A stretch of DNA of 64,000 nt from Bryobacteraceae bacterium (lineage in GTDB: Bacteria > Acidobacteriota > Terriglobia > Bryobacterales > Bryobacteraceae). The DNA lies in assembly GCA_026002855.1 (NCBI GenBank), contig BPGD01000001.1, forward strand, positions 4,348,001 through 4,412,000. The letters run 5' to 3'. Under the pieces are notes generated by a model that did not search any database, was not told the origin of the DNA, and saw only the letters and a list, made by a program, of their open reading frames with translations. Shown one piece after another: positions 45,083 through 54,762 of the stretch (position 1 is the first letter of the stretch; every line of letters begins with the position of its first letter). The translations under genes and the position numbers were made by a program.

Positions 45083-47478
45083 CGGCCCCTCCCGGCCAGC
45101 GGGGCGGACTCGTGTTCGTGGATCTGCTGGCGTTCGTTGTTGTCTTCGGGGCTCAGCAGCCGCACCCGCGCGGTGAGCGCCTGAGCGGCCTCGTCGGCCT
45201 TGAAGCGCCGGAAGAGCCGTTCGTGCCGCGTGGCGCAGGCCTCGTCGCCGAGGCCGCGGCAGGCGAGCATCAGATTGTAATGCGCCTGGACGTCTTCGGT
45301 GTCCACTTCGAGCGCGCGACGCAAAGCGGCCACCGCGCCCCGGAAATCGCGCCGCAGAAACAGGATGCGGCCGATCTGGTTCTGCACCACCCGGTCGCGC
45401 GGGTAGAGCCTTTCGACCTCGCGCAACGAGGCCAGGGCGGCGTCATAGTCTCCCTCGGCCTTTTCGGCCATCGCCTTGAAAAACCAGACGCGGCCGAGCG
45501 AAGAGTCGAGTTTCATGGCTTTTTCGACAAAAAGCTTCGCCCGTTCAATCTCCCCTTCCTGAATGAGCGCCCGGGCGACGTTCAGCCATCCGTCGGCGTA
45601 TTCGGGGCGCGCTTCCGTCACTCGAAGGAAGCCGAACTCGGCGGCCTTGAGGTCGCCCTGAAGAAGATGGCCGATGCCCCAGTCGTTCCAGCGCTCCCAG
45701 TGCTGCCGGTCGGTGGAAATCCGCCATTCCGTCTTCCTGCCGGGCGGGGCGACAGGCACGCTCACCTCGGCGCGGGCCAGCGTCACGATGGGAATTTCCG
45801 GAATTTTCACTCCGGGAGAGGGGACGTATTCACGCGAGTCGTAATGGAGGCTGATGAGGCGTGAATCCTGACCCGGTTTCGGCCGCAGGGCGTAGGAAAA
45901 GGCCGTGTAATATTTCGAAAATTTCCGGTAATTCAGCTTTGCACGGAAGACCACTGGCCCGCGCGCGTCGCCGGGAATCCGCACCCGGTAATGGACCGTG
46001 TCCGCCGCCCCCGGCGGGATCAGGCGGACATAGAGCACGCTGCGCGCCTGCCAGGCATTCCGTTTGTTGATGGGGTTGCCGTCGCCGTCCAGCATGTAAG
46101 AGCGGTAGAAATGCGCCCCGGGATCCACGTTGCCTTCCTCATCGACGGCGCCCGAATGGAAAAATCTGTGGCCCCGAGCGTCCTGCGCCTCCAGCTCAAG
46201 CCAGACTTCGAAGGCGTCCACGGTCCCGCCCGGGAAAAAGTGACCGATTTTCCGCGTGCGCACCACCACGTCCAGCCGGATTTCGCTGCCGGGCTCGAGC
46301 TCGGGCTGAACGGCGTCCAGAGGAGCGGCGATCTGGGAGATGTCGCGGATGAGGAACGCGCCGCCGCTCCGCTCGGCTTCTTCGCCAACGGCGAACGTGG
46401 TCATCAGTTGCGGCTCGCTGCTCGAGCGGCGGATCATGCCGGCACCGTGGCTGCGGCCAGCGGGGCTGGCAGCGAAGATGTCCACGGTAATGAAGCCGGA
46501 TTGCAGGAATCCGCGAACCGCAGCCAGTTGCGTTTCATCCCCGTTCACCGCCGGCACTGCCGTGTTAGCCGCGGCGAAACGATGGTCATGCACGCGGCCA
46601 TCGCGCGCGGCAGGGTCGCGGGCCGGCACGAGCGGCATGTGGCAGTCGGCGCACTGCATGGGCTTTTCGGGGTAATAAAAACTGCGCGCGCCCTGACCGC
46701 TGACACCGGAGGCCTGCCAGTTGTCATATTCGTTGAAACCGCGCAGCCAGCGGTAATTGTTCACCGGCACGTCGAGATGCACCTTGTGGCAGGCAGAGCA
46801 GAACTCGCTGGAGCGCATGAATGGCTTCATGAAGGTCCGGGAATGCGGCGCCGGCTCCACCCGGATGAACAGGTCGTGGGCGTTGCGCACAACCGGATTC
46901 GGGCTGACGGCGACTTCATGCAGGCGTGGATATTCGAGCACAAACGACCCGTTGCCGGCGGTGGAATCCACATGGACGATCGAGTGGCAGGACACGCAGC
47001 CGAGGCCGGCGTGAGCTTCGGGACGGTCCATCTGTCCGGCGACGGGTCGCTCGAACATGCCGGAGAAAAACATCGCGTGGTCGTGGCAGCCGGCGCACCA
47101 TTTTGAGCCCTGCGTGCCGCTGATTTCCTGCATGTGCTCGATGGAGCGCGCATAGAAACGGTTGTTGAAGCTCGACCAGCGGTGCATCGAGGACTGCCAC
47201 TGCTCGTAGATTTCCCGGTGACATTCGCCGCAACGCTTCGAGTCCATGAAGTACGAGGCGGGGATGAAGCCGCCGGTGCTCGTCCGGGCCGCCGAGGGCC
47301 AGAACGGGCTCTTCGGTCCCGCTCCCTCTTCTTCCATCGAGAGAGGCACGACGGCGGGATTGCGGATCTCCCGTTCACCGCGCGGCCATGCCACGCGCAG
47401 CGACAGCGGGAAGAGCAGAAGGGCGACCGCTGCGGCGAGAGTCCAGCGGATCCAGCCATGCGACAGTGCTCGCTTCAT
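45079..47478 (-). CDS. Exported five-heme cytochrome c (c554-like) with C-terminal TPRs
   Basis: 799 residues. It begins with a signal/anchor (GWIRWTLAAAVALLLFPLSL). The five CxxCH sites in the first 330 residues are CGECH, CAGCH, CVSCH, CSACH and CADCH; the layout resembles cytochrome c554/NapC-type decaheme relatives. A beta-rich middle domain follows. Residues about 620-780 are TPRs (DWGIGHLLQGDLKAAEFGFL, LREVERLYPRDRVVQNQIG and others). ATG 47478 has GGGGAG nine nt upstream. Electron transfer in the periplasm with the neighbouring CRTAC1 proteins as partners is inferred. Confidence 0.88.
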   Translation of the reverse strand: MKRALSHGWIRWTLAAAVALLLFPLSLRVAWPRGEREIRNPAVVPLSMEEEGAGPKSPFWPSAARTSTGGFIPASYFMDSKRCGECHREIYEQWQSSMHRWSSFNNRFYARSIEHMQEISGTQGSKWCAGCHDHAMFFSGMFERPVAGQMDRPEAHAGLGCVSCHSIVHVDSTAGNGSFVLEYPRLHEVAVSPNPVVRNAHDLFIRVEPAPHSRTFMKPFMRSSEFCSACHKVHLDVPVNNYRWLRGFNEYDNWQASGVSGQGARSFYYPEKPMQCADCHMPLVPARDPAARDGRVHDHRFAAANTAVPAVNGDETQLAAVRGFLQSGFITVDIFAASPAGRSHGAGMIRRSSSEPQLMTTFAVGEEAERSGGAFLIRDISQIAAPLDAVQPELEPGSEIRLDVVVRTRKIGHFFPGGTVDAFEVWLELEAQDARGHRFFHSGAVDEEGNVDPGAHFYRSYMLDGDGNPINKRNAWQARSVLYVRLIPPGAADTVHYRVRIPGDARGPVVFRAKLNYRKFSKYYTAFSYALRPKPGQDSRLISLHYDSREYVPSPGVKIPEIPIVTLARAEVSVPVAPPGRKTEWRISTDRQHWERWNDWGIGHLLQGDLKAAEFGFLRVTEARPEYADGWLNVARALIQEGEIERAKLFVEKAMKLDSSLGRVWFFKAMAEKAEGDYDAALASLREVERLYPRDRVVQNQIGRILFLRRDFRGAVAALRRALEVDTEDVQAHYNLMLACRGLGDEACATRHERLFRRFKADEAAQALTARVRLLSPEDNNERQQIHEHESAPLAGRGR

Positions 47479-47524
47479 GTTGCCCAGCTCCCCTGTATGC
47501 CCAGCCCTGTCCGAAAGCAGGTAT

Positions 47525-50500
47525 TCAGCGCAGCGCGCGCAGAATGCGCAGCGCCGGACGCGTGTTGTACTTCGCCATCCACTCCCGGTGGGCGGGCGTC
47601 GACGGGAACGCCTCACCCGGACCGTACGGATAGCCGCTCATGCCGTGGAACGGCAGCGGTTCCACGCTTTGCGAGAAAGCCGTATTGGCATCGCGGTCCT
47701 TGGCCCAACCGTCCACCTTCAGCACCCAGTCGCGCTTCCAGCCGGCGGGCAGCGGCGGCAGGGACCGCGCATCAAACTCCAGTGCCAGCTCGTCGCCCGA
47801 CCCCATGATCACGAGGCGGTCGTCAATTTCCGTCACCAGTTCCCGCACGTCGCCGAAACGCGTGTAGCGGCCCGGGGTCGGGTTCCATGGGGCGCGCAGC
47901 GAAACCGGCTCGTAGAAAAACTGCTCCGGCTGACGGCGCAGCGGATGAACGATGTGTTTTGAGAACCCGCGGAAATGCAGGTCCGCGTTGAGCGGCAGCG
48001 CGGTGGCCAGCCGCGCATCGGGCGCAGCCGAATTCTCGATGAGAAAGATCTCGTCCCAGTACAGCGCCACGTTGGTGACGATGCGGAGCTGGCGGGATTT
48101 TCCGGGGAATTTTCCGGTCAAATCGACAGCTATGGTCTTGGGTTTTCCCGCGGGCATGCCCATGTCGTCGAGGATGGTCACCCACTGGCCGCGGTCGTCC
48201 CGCGCCTGGAGCAGTGGAGGTACAAGGCCCTCAGGCGTCGATTGCGCCTGCTGAAGGAACGTCGAACCATCGGCCCAGTCCACCCATCCGTTCAACACGA
48301 GCACGGCACGGTTGTCCGGCGCGGTGGCGCCGAAGTCGAGTTCAACCGTGTACTTCTGCGCGACGCCGCGGAAATCGCGGGCAAAACTGTCGATGTAGCG
48401 GCGGTCGCGCCGCAGTATGCGCTCGGTGACGTCGTGCCGCCCGTCGAGCAGGGCGCGCTTCGGATACACGCGCCGCGTGGCGCCGAACAGACGGAATTCG
48501 GGATAGGGCGGCGATTTCCACTTGTCGTTCGTGAAAATCTCGACGTTCGCCGGATGGTCAACAGCGATCAATTCGACCTGGTCGAGGTAGGTGACCTCGG
48601 CGAGTTCCTCGGTGATGCGCACGTGAAGTCTGCCGCCCCGGGGCTGAAGGCGCTCACCGTCGATCCACACATACTCGTCGTGATCGACCGGGAAGTATTT
48701 GCCGTCGCCGGCCGAGGCGCCGAGCGGGGCCACTCCGAGCACGTCGGTGATGAACTCGAAGCCCTGTCCATTCCAGGTCCAGATCATCGGGCAGGAGCCC
48801 GAGAGCCGCTGCGCTTCCTGGAATTTCAGCGTGGCGCCCGCCTTCTGCTTCACTTCGTTCTGGATCAATCCATTGGGCCAGGTGATCCGAACCGTGTCGA
48901 TCGTGTCGAAGTCCCGCAGCCCGAACGTCAGCGGCACGCCGCGATAAAGCAGCTTCTGATAAAACGGCCCGGACTTGACCTCCACCTCCGAGTTGAAGGC
49001 GAGTTTCAGGTTCTTCACTCCGACGATGTGAACCCGCGCCCACCGGTGGGCCGTCTTCGTTTCATTGCGGAGCCGCCACAGTCGGCCGCCGGGATCCGCC
49101 ACCGCGAGGTCCACCCGGCCGTCGCCGTCAAAGTCCGCAGCGGCCAGCGCGGCCGCGTCGGCGGACAGACCGGGCGCTTCCCGCGGTTCATCAAACCGGC
49201 CGCGGCCGGCGTTGCGGTGTTGACGCCCACCAGCCAGAACGTCGAGCACGCCGCGGTTTTCAACATCGGCAAGTGCGGCCGGGCCGCGGGCGGTCCAGGC
49301 CAGCGCCTCGAATCGCCCGTTCCGGTTCAGCGCCGCCCCGCCGTCCCAAACCAGATCGAACGCCGAATCGTTGTCGAGGTCGGCCGTCTGAAGCCGGCGC
49401 GCGCCGGCGGGCACGGCCGGAAGGTCGGCCGCATCGAAAAAGCCCCCGAGGCGGTCGCGGTAGACCATGGCCGGGCGGTCCGCATAGCTGACAACAATGT
49501 CGTGCGACTTCGTGTCGGGGATGAGACGAGTGACCACGGCGGAAACCGCCCGGCCCGCGACGAAAGGAATGTCGGATGTCCGGTCGGCGAAACCCGCAGG
49601 GAGCTGGTTTCGCAGAAGCACGGTTTTATCGCCAAACAGGATCAGATCCTGGTCATAATCGTGGTCATAATCCACCCACAGCGCGGCCTCAAAGCGGCCC
49701 TGGGGCAGCGGAAATTGCGTACGCTCATAACCCTTCGGCGTGTTGTGCAGGACGACCGGCCCTTCAGCGGCGAGCACGCAAAGGTCGGGCCGGCCGTCGT
49801 TGTCGTAGTCGCCCACCGCCGCCGAAAACGCGCCCTTCACGGACGGGAAAAAGCCGGCGGGAGCCGGCTGCACCCCCTGACGGAAGAGCCGAAGTCCCAT
49901 GGAGGAGACCACCAGCAGATCGGCCTGGCCGGATCCGTCGAAGTCCAGTACCACGAGCTGCGGGTGATCGCCGGCCGCGGCCGGCAAAGGATCGGCGGCG
50001 AAGCGCAACTCGGCCGGAGGCGCGGCCGGCGGCTCCGGCTGAATGGTCTCGTAAATTTCCGAGTACAGGCTCCATTCCACGTCTTCATTTCCGGTGCCTG
50101 CTTCCTCATGGCGGCGCTTTAAATCCTGAAAAATGGCCAGTTGTTCCCTGGCTTTCTCCTGGTCTCCGCGCTGGCGATAGTAGTTGAAAAGCTGGAAATG
50201 GGGAGCGGCGAAATTCGGATCGAGTCTCGCTGCGAGCCCGAATTTCGCGTTTGCCTCATCGATACGCCCCTCGGCCTTGTACAGGACGCCGAGGTTGTAA
50301 TGGGTGATCGGCTCGTCCGGCACCAGCCGTGCCATCTGTTCCAGTTGCTGGATGGCTTTCTGCGACTCTCCCAGGCGTTTGTACTCGATGCCCAGATTGA
50401 ACCACGTGTGCGGAATGGACGGGTCTTTCTTCTGGACCTCTTCGAGAACGTGGATTCCGTCCTGCACCTTCCCGGCGCGCAACAGCGCCAGGCCGTAATT

Positions 50501-50719
50501 GAGCTGGTCGACCACCGAGGCCGGATTCATTTCCACCACCCGGCGGAACACTTCCACGGCCTCGTTCTGGGTGGTCGGATTTTCGTAATACGCCTTGCCG
50601 AGCGTGCGCAGGCGCTGGAGCCGTTCCTGGCGCTGTGCGTCGCCGGGCTGGGCGGACGTGGCAAGAAGCCATGCAAAGAGCGCGCTGGCAACGGCGGCGG
50701 CAAGACCCCTCAGTCTCAT
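47525..50719 (-). CDS. Large exported TPR + FG-GAP + ASPIC-like protein
   Basis: 1064 residues with signal peptide (GLAAAVASALFAWLLATSA). Residues about 35-215 are TPRs (LNYGLALLRAGKVQDGIHVL, FNLGIEYKRLGESQKAIQQL, YNLGVLYKAEGRIDEANAKF). Residues 245-570 are FG-GAP-like blades (LDFDGSGQADLLVV, DYDNDGRPDLCV, DFDGDGRVDLAVADP). After an ASPIC/UnbV-like strand set (VDTVRI-type TIDTVRITWPNGLIQ) comes a 400-residue C-terminal region starting SGSCPMIWTWNGQGFEFITD, seen in other Acidobacteriota CRTAC1 proteins but without a known role. First gene of the minus-strand run, 46 nt before the cytochrome. Confidence 0.85.
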   Translation of the reverse strand: MRLRGLAAAVASALFAWLLATSAQPGDAQRQERLQRLRTLGKAYYENPTTQNEAVEVFRRVVEMNPASVVDQLNYGLALLRAGKVQDGIHVLEEVQKKDPSIPHTWFNLGIEYKRLGESQKAIQQLEQMARLVPDEPITHYNLGVLYKAEGRIDEANAKFGLAARLDPNFAAPHFQLFNYYRQRGDQEKAREQLAIFQDLKRRHEEAGTGNEDVEWSLYSEIYETIQPEPPAAPPAELRFAADPLPAAAGDHPQLVVLDFDGSGQADLLVVSSMGLRLFRQGVQPAPAGFFPSVKGAFSAAVGDYDNDGRPDLCVLAAEGPVVLHNTPKGYERTQFPLPQGRFEAALWVDYDHDYDQDLILFGDKTVLLRNQLPAGFADRTSDIPFVAGRAVSAVVTRLIPDTKSHDIVVSYADRPAMVYRDRLGGFFDAADLPAVPAGARRLQTADLDNDSAFDLVWDGGAALNRNGRFEALAWTARGPAALADVENRGVLDVLAGGRQHRNAGRGRFDEPREAPGLSADAAALAAADFDGDGRVDLAVADPGGRLWRLRNETKTAHRWARVHIVGVKNLKLAFNSEVEVKSGPFYQKLLYRGVPLTFGLRDFDTIDTVRITWPNGLIQNEVKQKAGATLKFQEAQRLSGSCPMIWTWNGQGFEFITDVLGVAPLGASAGDGKYFPVDHDEYVWIDGERLQPRGGRLHVRITEELAEVTYLDQVELIAVDHPANVEIFTNDKWKSPPYPEFRLFGATRRVYPKRALLDGRHDVTERILRRDRRYIDSFARDFRGVAQKYTVELDFGATAPDNRAVLVLNGWVDWADGSTFLQQAQSTPEGLVPPLLQARDDRGQWVTILDDMGMPAGKPKTIAVDLTGKFPGKSRQLRIVTNVALYWDEIFLIENSAAPDARLATALPLNADLHFRGFSKHIVHPLRRQPEQFFYEPVSLRAPWNPTPGRYTRFGDVRELVTEIDDRLVIMGSGDELALEFDARSLPPLPAGWKRDWVLKVDGWAKDRDANTAFSQSVEPLPFHGMSGYPYGPGEAFPSTPAHREWMAKYNTRPALRILRALR

Positions 50720-50932
50720 CTAGACCATATCGTCACACTTCGCCGCGCGGCGTCAATAATGCAAATCTGTTAGGCGCCTGACCGTATCGGCGCTTTATAG
50801 GAAAATGAAAGCAACGGCGTTGGAGTCCGCCGCAAACCGCCCCACTGGCCGGGCAGATGACTCCTACCCCCGGTTGCCTCGCTCGCCACTCGGTGCGCCG
50901 AGGCGGCCCGGGCCAGCCGCGAAGGAGAACGA

Positions 50933-52990
50933 ATGGACGGGGCGGTCCGGTTCAACGAATCGCAGCGGCGGCGCATTCTTGCCAACGCCGAATACGCTGA
51001 TCGGCTGCTGGCGGACATCGAGAGCATCCTCGCCGGAGCCGAAGCGGGCCGGCTGTTTCCGCGGCACGAGCCCGATTTCACTCCTCAGCAGGCGCGTTTG
51101 ATCCGTTCCTCGATTGCGCTGTTCCGCCGTCAGTTGGGACGCTTTCTGGAAGCGGCGCGCATGGGTGGCGACAGCCGCCGGCCGCGATTTGGAGCGCTGC
51201 ACTCCATCCTGACGACTCTTGCCTTCGTCCGTGTGGCGGTGGAAGAGATCTCGCCTGAGCATCTGCGCGGCTACGGCACGCTGCCCGCCGAGAGCGAAAC
51301 GGCGTTACACGGTCTTTGCAATGAGCTGGAGGGGCTGGTCACGACGCTGGAAAGCGAGCTGTCGCGGCGCACCGGCGCGGACCTCGAGTCACGGCTCGCG
51401 CGCATTTCGGATGCCTCGCTGGCAGGCCTGCTTCAGACGATCGGGCGGATCATCGCTGAGGAAGAGCTGCCCGAATTCCGGCAGCCGCTGGAACGGCTGC
51501 TCGAAAAGCTCGAGTCGCCTTCTTACGAAGTCGCCGTCTTCGGGCGCGTAAGCAGCGGCAAGTCCTCCCTGCTGAATCACCTGCTCGGCGCGGCCGTGCT
51601 TCCGGTGGGCGTAACGCCGGTGACGGCAGTGCCGGTGCGCATCCGTTACGCGGAGCAGCCCGCGCTGACCGTGCGTTTTGCGGGCAACCGCGTGGAGCGT
51701 CCGGGCGTGGACCAGATCGCCCTGTATGCTTGCGAAGATCACAACCCGGGCAATCGCCGCGAAGTGCTCCAGTTGTTGCTGGAGCTGCCCAGCCCGATTC
51801 TGAGCGACGGCGTTGTCTTTGTGGACACGCCTGGGCTTGGCTCGCTGGCGACGGCCGGAGCGGCGGAGACGCTTTCCTATCTGCCGCGTTGTGACCTTGG
51901 CCTGTTGCTGGTGAGCGCGGTGACGCCGATCAACGAAGAAGATCTGGCGACCCTGCAGTTGCTGAACCGCGCCGGCACGCCGGCGGTGGTGCTGGTGAGC
52001 AAGGCGGACCTCATCGCTGCCGGCGACCTCGAGCGGGCGTTGCAATATACCGCCTCTGTGCTGGCCAATGAGACGGGAGAGGCGCCGCCAGTGGCGGCGG
52101 TCAGCGTGGCGCCCAGCCACCGCGACCTCGTTGAGCGGTGGAAGGCCGAAAGGCTCCAGCCGCTGCTTGACCGGCACCGGGAGTTGGCAGCGCAATCGCT
52201 GCGGCGCAAAGCGCTGGCGCTGCGCGAGTCGGTCATGGCCGTGCTGCGCGGGCGTCTTCAAGGCACGGTGAAAGCTCCGCGTCCGGCGCTGGAACGGGCC
52301 GAAGACAGCCTCCGGCGGGCGGCCGCCGGCCTGGAGACGGCCCGGCGCGAGGCGTTGGACACGGCGGACGCACTGCGGAGCCAGGCGGCGCAGGCGTTGG
52401 CGCTCACGCTGGAAAACATTCAGGCCCAGGGGCCGAAGCAGGCTACCGAGGCGCTCCGCACAGCAGCGTTGCGCGTCTGCGACGCCGCGGCCAAGGCCAT
52501 CCAACGGCGGCTGGAGCAATGCTGTTCCGAGATCTCCGCGGCCGTAGTCGCAGCACGCAGCGTCCTGCGGCCAAATTCTGGCCCTGAGGAACCGGGCGTG
52601 AACTGTGAGGAACTGCGGGGGCTGCCCGTACCAGCCATGGATGCACTTCCCGCGGATCTGCGGCTGCCTGCCATTGCGGCACTGCCCGTGGCGGGCCGCT
52701 GGCTGAAGGCCGCCGCACTGCGGAAACAGGCCGGGAAGGCGCTGGCAAAGACACTGGAGACTTATGCGCGCAGTCTCGAGTCGTGGGCGTTCGGACGTTT
52801 CCAGACTTTACAACAGCAGTTTGACGCCGAGGCGGGCGTCTACCGGGCCGAAATTGCGCGGCTCCTTTCGGCAGCGGAGGCCGAGGCCAGCCGGCGGCCG
52901 CGGCTCGAGCAGCTTTTGGCCGAGCTGGAGCAGGCATACAGCCCGGAGGCGACTGCTTCCGCTGAGGAGAGGCTCACGCCAGATGCGTGA
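50933..52990 (+). CDS. Dynamin-like GTPase
   Basis: 685 residues. An N-terminal helical region (1-195) precedes the GTPase domain: G1 GRVSSGKSSLLNHLLG (204-219), G2 Thr in TPVTAVPVRI, G3 VFVDTPGLGSLAT and G4 LVSKADLI. The rest is a long helical stalk rich in Ala, Arg and Glu with a short hydrophobic stretch (ALPVAGRWLKAAALRKQ). This is the arrangement of bacterial dynamin-like proteins that bind or remodel membranes. Only one copy is present, not the tandem pair common elsewhere. Its last 17 nt overlap the convergent ATPase gene. The 213 nt upstream contain no gene. Confidence 0.85.
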   Translation: MDGAVRFNESQRRRILANAEYADRLLADIESILAGAEAGRLFPRHEPDFTPQQARLIRSSIALFRRQLGRFLEAARMGGDSRRPRFGALHSILTTLAFVRVAVEEISPEHLRGYGTLPAESETALHGLCNELEGLVTTLESELSRRTGADLESRLARISDASLAGLLQTIGRIIAEEELPEFRQPLERLLEKLESPSYEVAVFGRVSSGKSSLLNHLLGAAVLPVGVTPVTAVPVRIRYAEQPALTVRFAGNRVERPGVDQIALYACEDHNPGNRREVLQLLLELPSPILSDGVVFVDTPGLGSLATAGAAETLSYLPRCDLGLLLVSAVTPINEEDLATLQLLNRAGTPAVVLVSKADLIAAGDLERALQYTASVLANETGEAPPVAAVSVAPSHRDLVERWKAERLQPLLDRHRELAAQSLRRKALALRESVMAVLRGRLQGTVKAPRPALERAEDSLRRAAAGLETARREALDTADALRSQAAQALALTLENIQAQGPKQATEALRTAALRVCDAAAKAIQRRLEQCCSEISAAVVAARSVLRPNSGPEEPGVNCEELRGLPVPAMDALPADLRLPAIAALPVAGRWLKAAALRKQAGKALAKTLETYARSLESWAFGRFQTLQQQFDAEAGVYRAEIARLLSAAEAEASRRPRLEQLLAELEQAYSPEATASAEERLTPDA

Positions 52991-53720
52991 GCGTGTCGAT
53001 CCATAGCGGCGCGAACAGAAGATGCCCGTGATGCCAGTATTGGGGCTGCGCGGCCAGCCGGCAGAGAGTGACGATCCGGCCGGGATTGCCCGCGGCGGCC
53101 TCCAGCGCCTGTGTGCGGAAAGCCGCCAGCGGGCCGCGGGGATGGAGACAGAAGACGCGAATGGCTTCGTCGAGCAGCGCCTCCGAGTCCGCGCGGGCCA
53201 GCGGCCGCAGCACGATGTGCGTGCGGGGATCCCAAAGCAGGCTGGCCAGGCGCCCCAGCTGCGCGCGATCCTCGGCACAAACTACGAGTCCGCAGCCGTC
53301 GATCCACAGAACGCGTTCGAAAAACCGGGCCACGCGGGCGCCGGCCGGAGCGGGGTCTTCGATCCAGATCCATCGTGGCCGCGCCTCAAGCGCACGCAGG
53401 ACCCGCGACTGCAACACCTGGCTTGTGGACCGCCGCGTGGAGGAGGCCGGCGCCCGGCCGCCGGACATCTGATCGAGGAGTTGCCGCGCCAGTTCCATGA
53501 GCGGCCCTGGCGAAGACAGGATGAGCGGCTCCACGCCCGCGGCCTGCGCCGCCTCGGCCACAAGGCGCGTCTTGCCCATGCCCCGCGGCCCCAGCACCAG
53601 CGCCCGGCTCCCCTGACGGAAAAGCGCGGCCAAAGCGTTCCGTTCTTTGCGGCGGCCGACCAGCGGCAGCGGGCTGAAGGACGCGCGGCGAGCCTCAGGG
53701 GCTGGGAGGATTGCCGGCAT
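52974..53720 (-). CDS. AAA-type/STAND-like ATPase, unknown function
   Basis: About 248 residues. It has PLVGRRKERNALAALFRQG (AAA_16-like entry), Walker A VLGPRGMGKTRLVAEAAQ, Walker B-like RWIWIEDPAPA, and sensor-type LVVCAEDRAQLG. The C-terminus reads GNPGRIVTLCRLAAQPQYW. No effector domain is fused. Similar single-domain ATPases occur in regulatory or defence contexts, but nothing here decides this. ATG 53720 overlaps the upstream remnant gene by 26 nt; its 3' end overlaps the dynamin gene. Confidence 0.7.
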   Translation of the reverse strand: MPAILPAPEARRASFSPLPLVGRRKERNALAALFRQGSRALVLGPRGMGKTRLVAEAAQAAGVEPLILSSPGPLMELARQLLDQMSGGRAPASSTRRSTSQVLQSRVLRALEARPRWIWIEDPAPAGARVARFFERVLWIDGCGLVVCAEDRAQLGRLASLLWDPRTHIVLRPLARADSEALLDEAIRVFCLHPRGPLAAFRTQALEAAAGNPGRIVTLCRLAAQPQYWHHGHLLFAPLWIDTLTHLA

Positions 53721-54048
53721 GGGATGGCTTCTCCACCCGGATGACATCCACTGCGGAGACTGCGATCATTCCGGTGTCGATCATCGGCTCCACGGCGGCG
53801 ATCAACCGGTCCACGGCCTCCGCGTTGTCCACGACAACGACCACGACCGGCTCGTCAGCGCGGGTCAGATTGCGCTTCGCCCTCGCTCCCGGCGCATCGC
53901 GACCCAGCAGAGTCCCCATGGCGAGCTGCGCCACCGTGCCAACCACGATCTCAGACAGGGCCGTCGAGATGCCCGCCCAGTGCGCTGCAAGCACCGCCAG
54001 AAGCGCCAGCAACAGCCACAACGCCGCCGTGAACCCCACTTGTTCCAT
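53695..54048 (-). pseudogene. Antiporter N-terminus fused to DUF190 C-terminus (deletion remnant)
   Basis: 117-codon open frame. Residues 1-46 look like the first helices of a CPA2 Na+/H+ antiporter (FTAALWLLLALLAVLAAHW, then GISTALSEIVVGTVAQLAMG). From about residue 55 the sequence matches the C-terminal half of DUF190/PII-like proteins (DEPVVVVVVDNAEAVDRLI, TGMIAVSAVDVIRVEKP). The antiporter core (about 350 residues) and the DUF190 N-terminal half are missing. An in-frame deletion joining two neighbouring genes explains this best; a genuine small fusion protein is less likely but the frame is still open. Confidence 0.55.
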
Positions 54049-54216
54049 ACAGTCCCGCCTCCGTTTTGTAAAACTGTCGGGGAAACTCTGCCGGGCCGGC
54101 CAACGACCCCGCAGCCCCGTGCAGGAGTCATTGGCCGTTGTTGGCAACGGCGGGAAGCGGACTCCACCGCTTTCGGAAAATTTCCGATTCGATCATAAGC
54201 CCAATTCGCCCTCCAG

Positions 54217-54762
54217 TCAACGGCTCAACGCTCCGGTCTTTTCCACCAGCCGCAGCACGGAGTCGTCGGTGTCCCACTGAGCGACCTCATCCAGCCGGAT
54301 CCAGCGCACGTCACGCGACTCCGGACTGACGACGGGCCGGCACCCGAGCGGCGCTTCGGCCAGGTAGCGGATGTCGTAGTGAACATGCGCAGGCTCGGCG
54401 CCGCGCGCGGGAATGTGGTGCGCATCGACATCAAAAACGGCCGTCGAGACGAGCCGGGCGCGGATCCCCGTTTCTTCCAGCACTTCGCGCAGTGCGGTGG
54501 CGGCGACGTCCGGGTCTCCGTCACAGTGTCCGCCGGGCTGGAGCCAGCGATTCAGACGGCGGTGATGCACGAGCAGCGCATGCGTGCGCTCCGGGTTCAC
54601 CACCCACGCCGAGCCGGTGACGTGACCTTCAGCCAGCGTACGCTCGAAGCAATCCTCATGGGCTTCGACAAAGGCGACAATACGCGCCAGCATCGCCGCT
54701 TCACGGTCGTTCCACGGCCTGTGCGCCCGCAGCGCGGCCAGCAGATCCTCGCGGGTCCTCAC
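54217..54762 (-). CDS. Nudix hydrolase
   Basis: 181 residues. The Nudix box lies in GGHCDGDPDVAATALREVLEETGI; the core REVLEETG is intact, but the first Glu of the consensus is replaced by Pro, as in the GHxDGD subgroup. Flanking strands (TGSAWVVNPERTHALLVHH, WLQPGG, VRWIRLDEVAQW) complete the fold. Substrate unknown; the family hydrolyses nucleoside diphosphates linked to another moiety. ATGA overlap with the amidohydrolase gene upstream. Confidence 0.9.
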   Translation of the reverse strand: MRTREDLLAALRAHRPWNDREAAMLARIVAFVEAHEDCFERTLAEGHVTGSAWVVNPERTHALLVHHRRLNRWLQPGGHCDGDPDVAATALREVLEETGIRARLVSTAVFDVDAHHIPARGAEPAHVHYDIRYLAEAPLGCRPVVSPESRDVRWIRLDEVAQWDTDDSVLRLVEKTGALSR

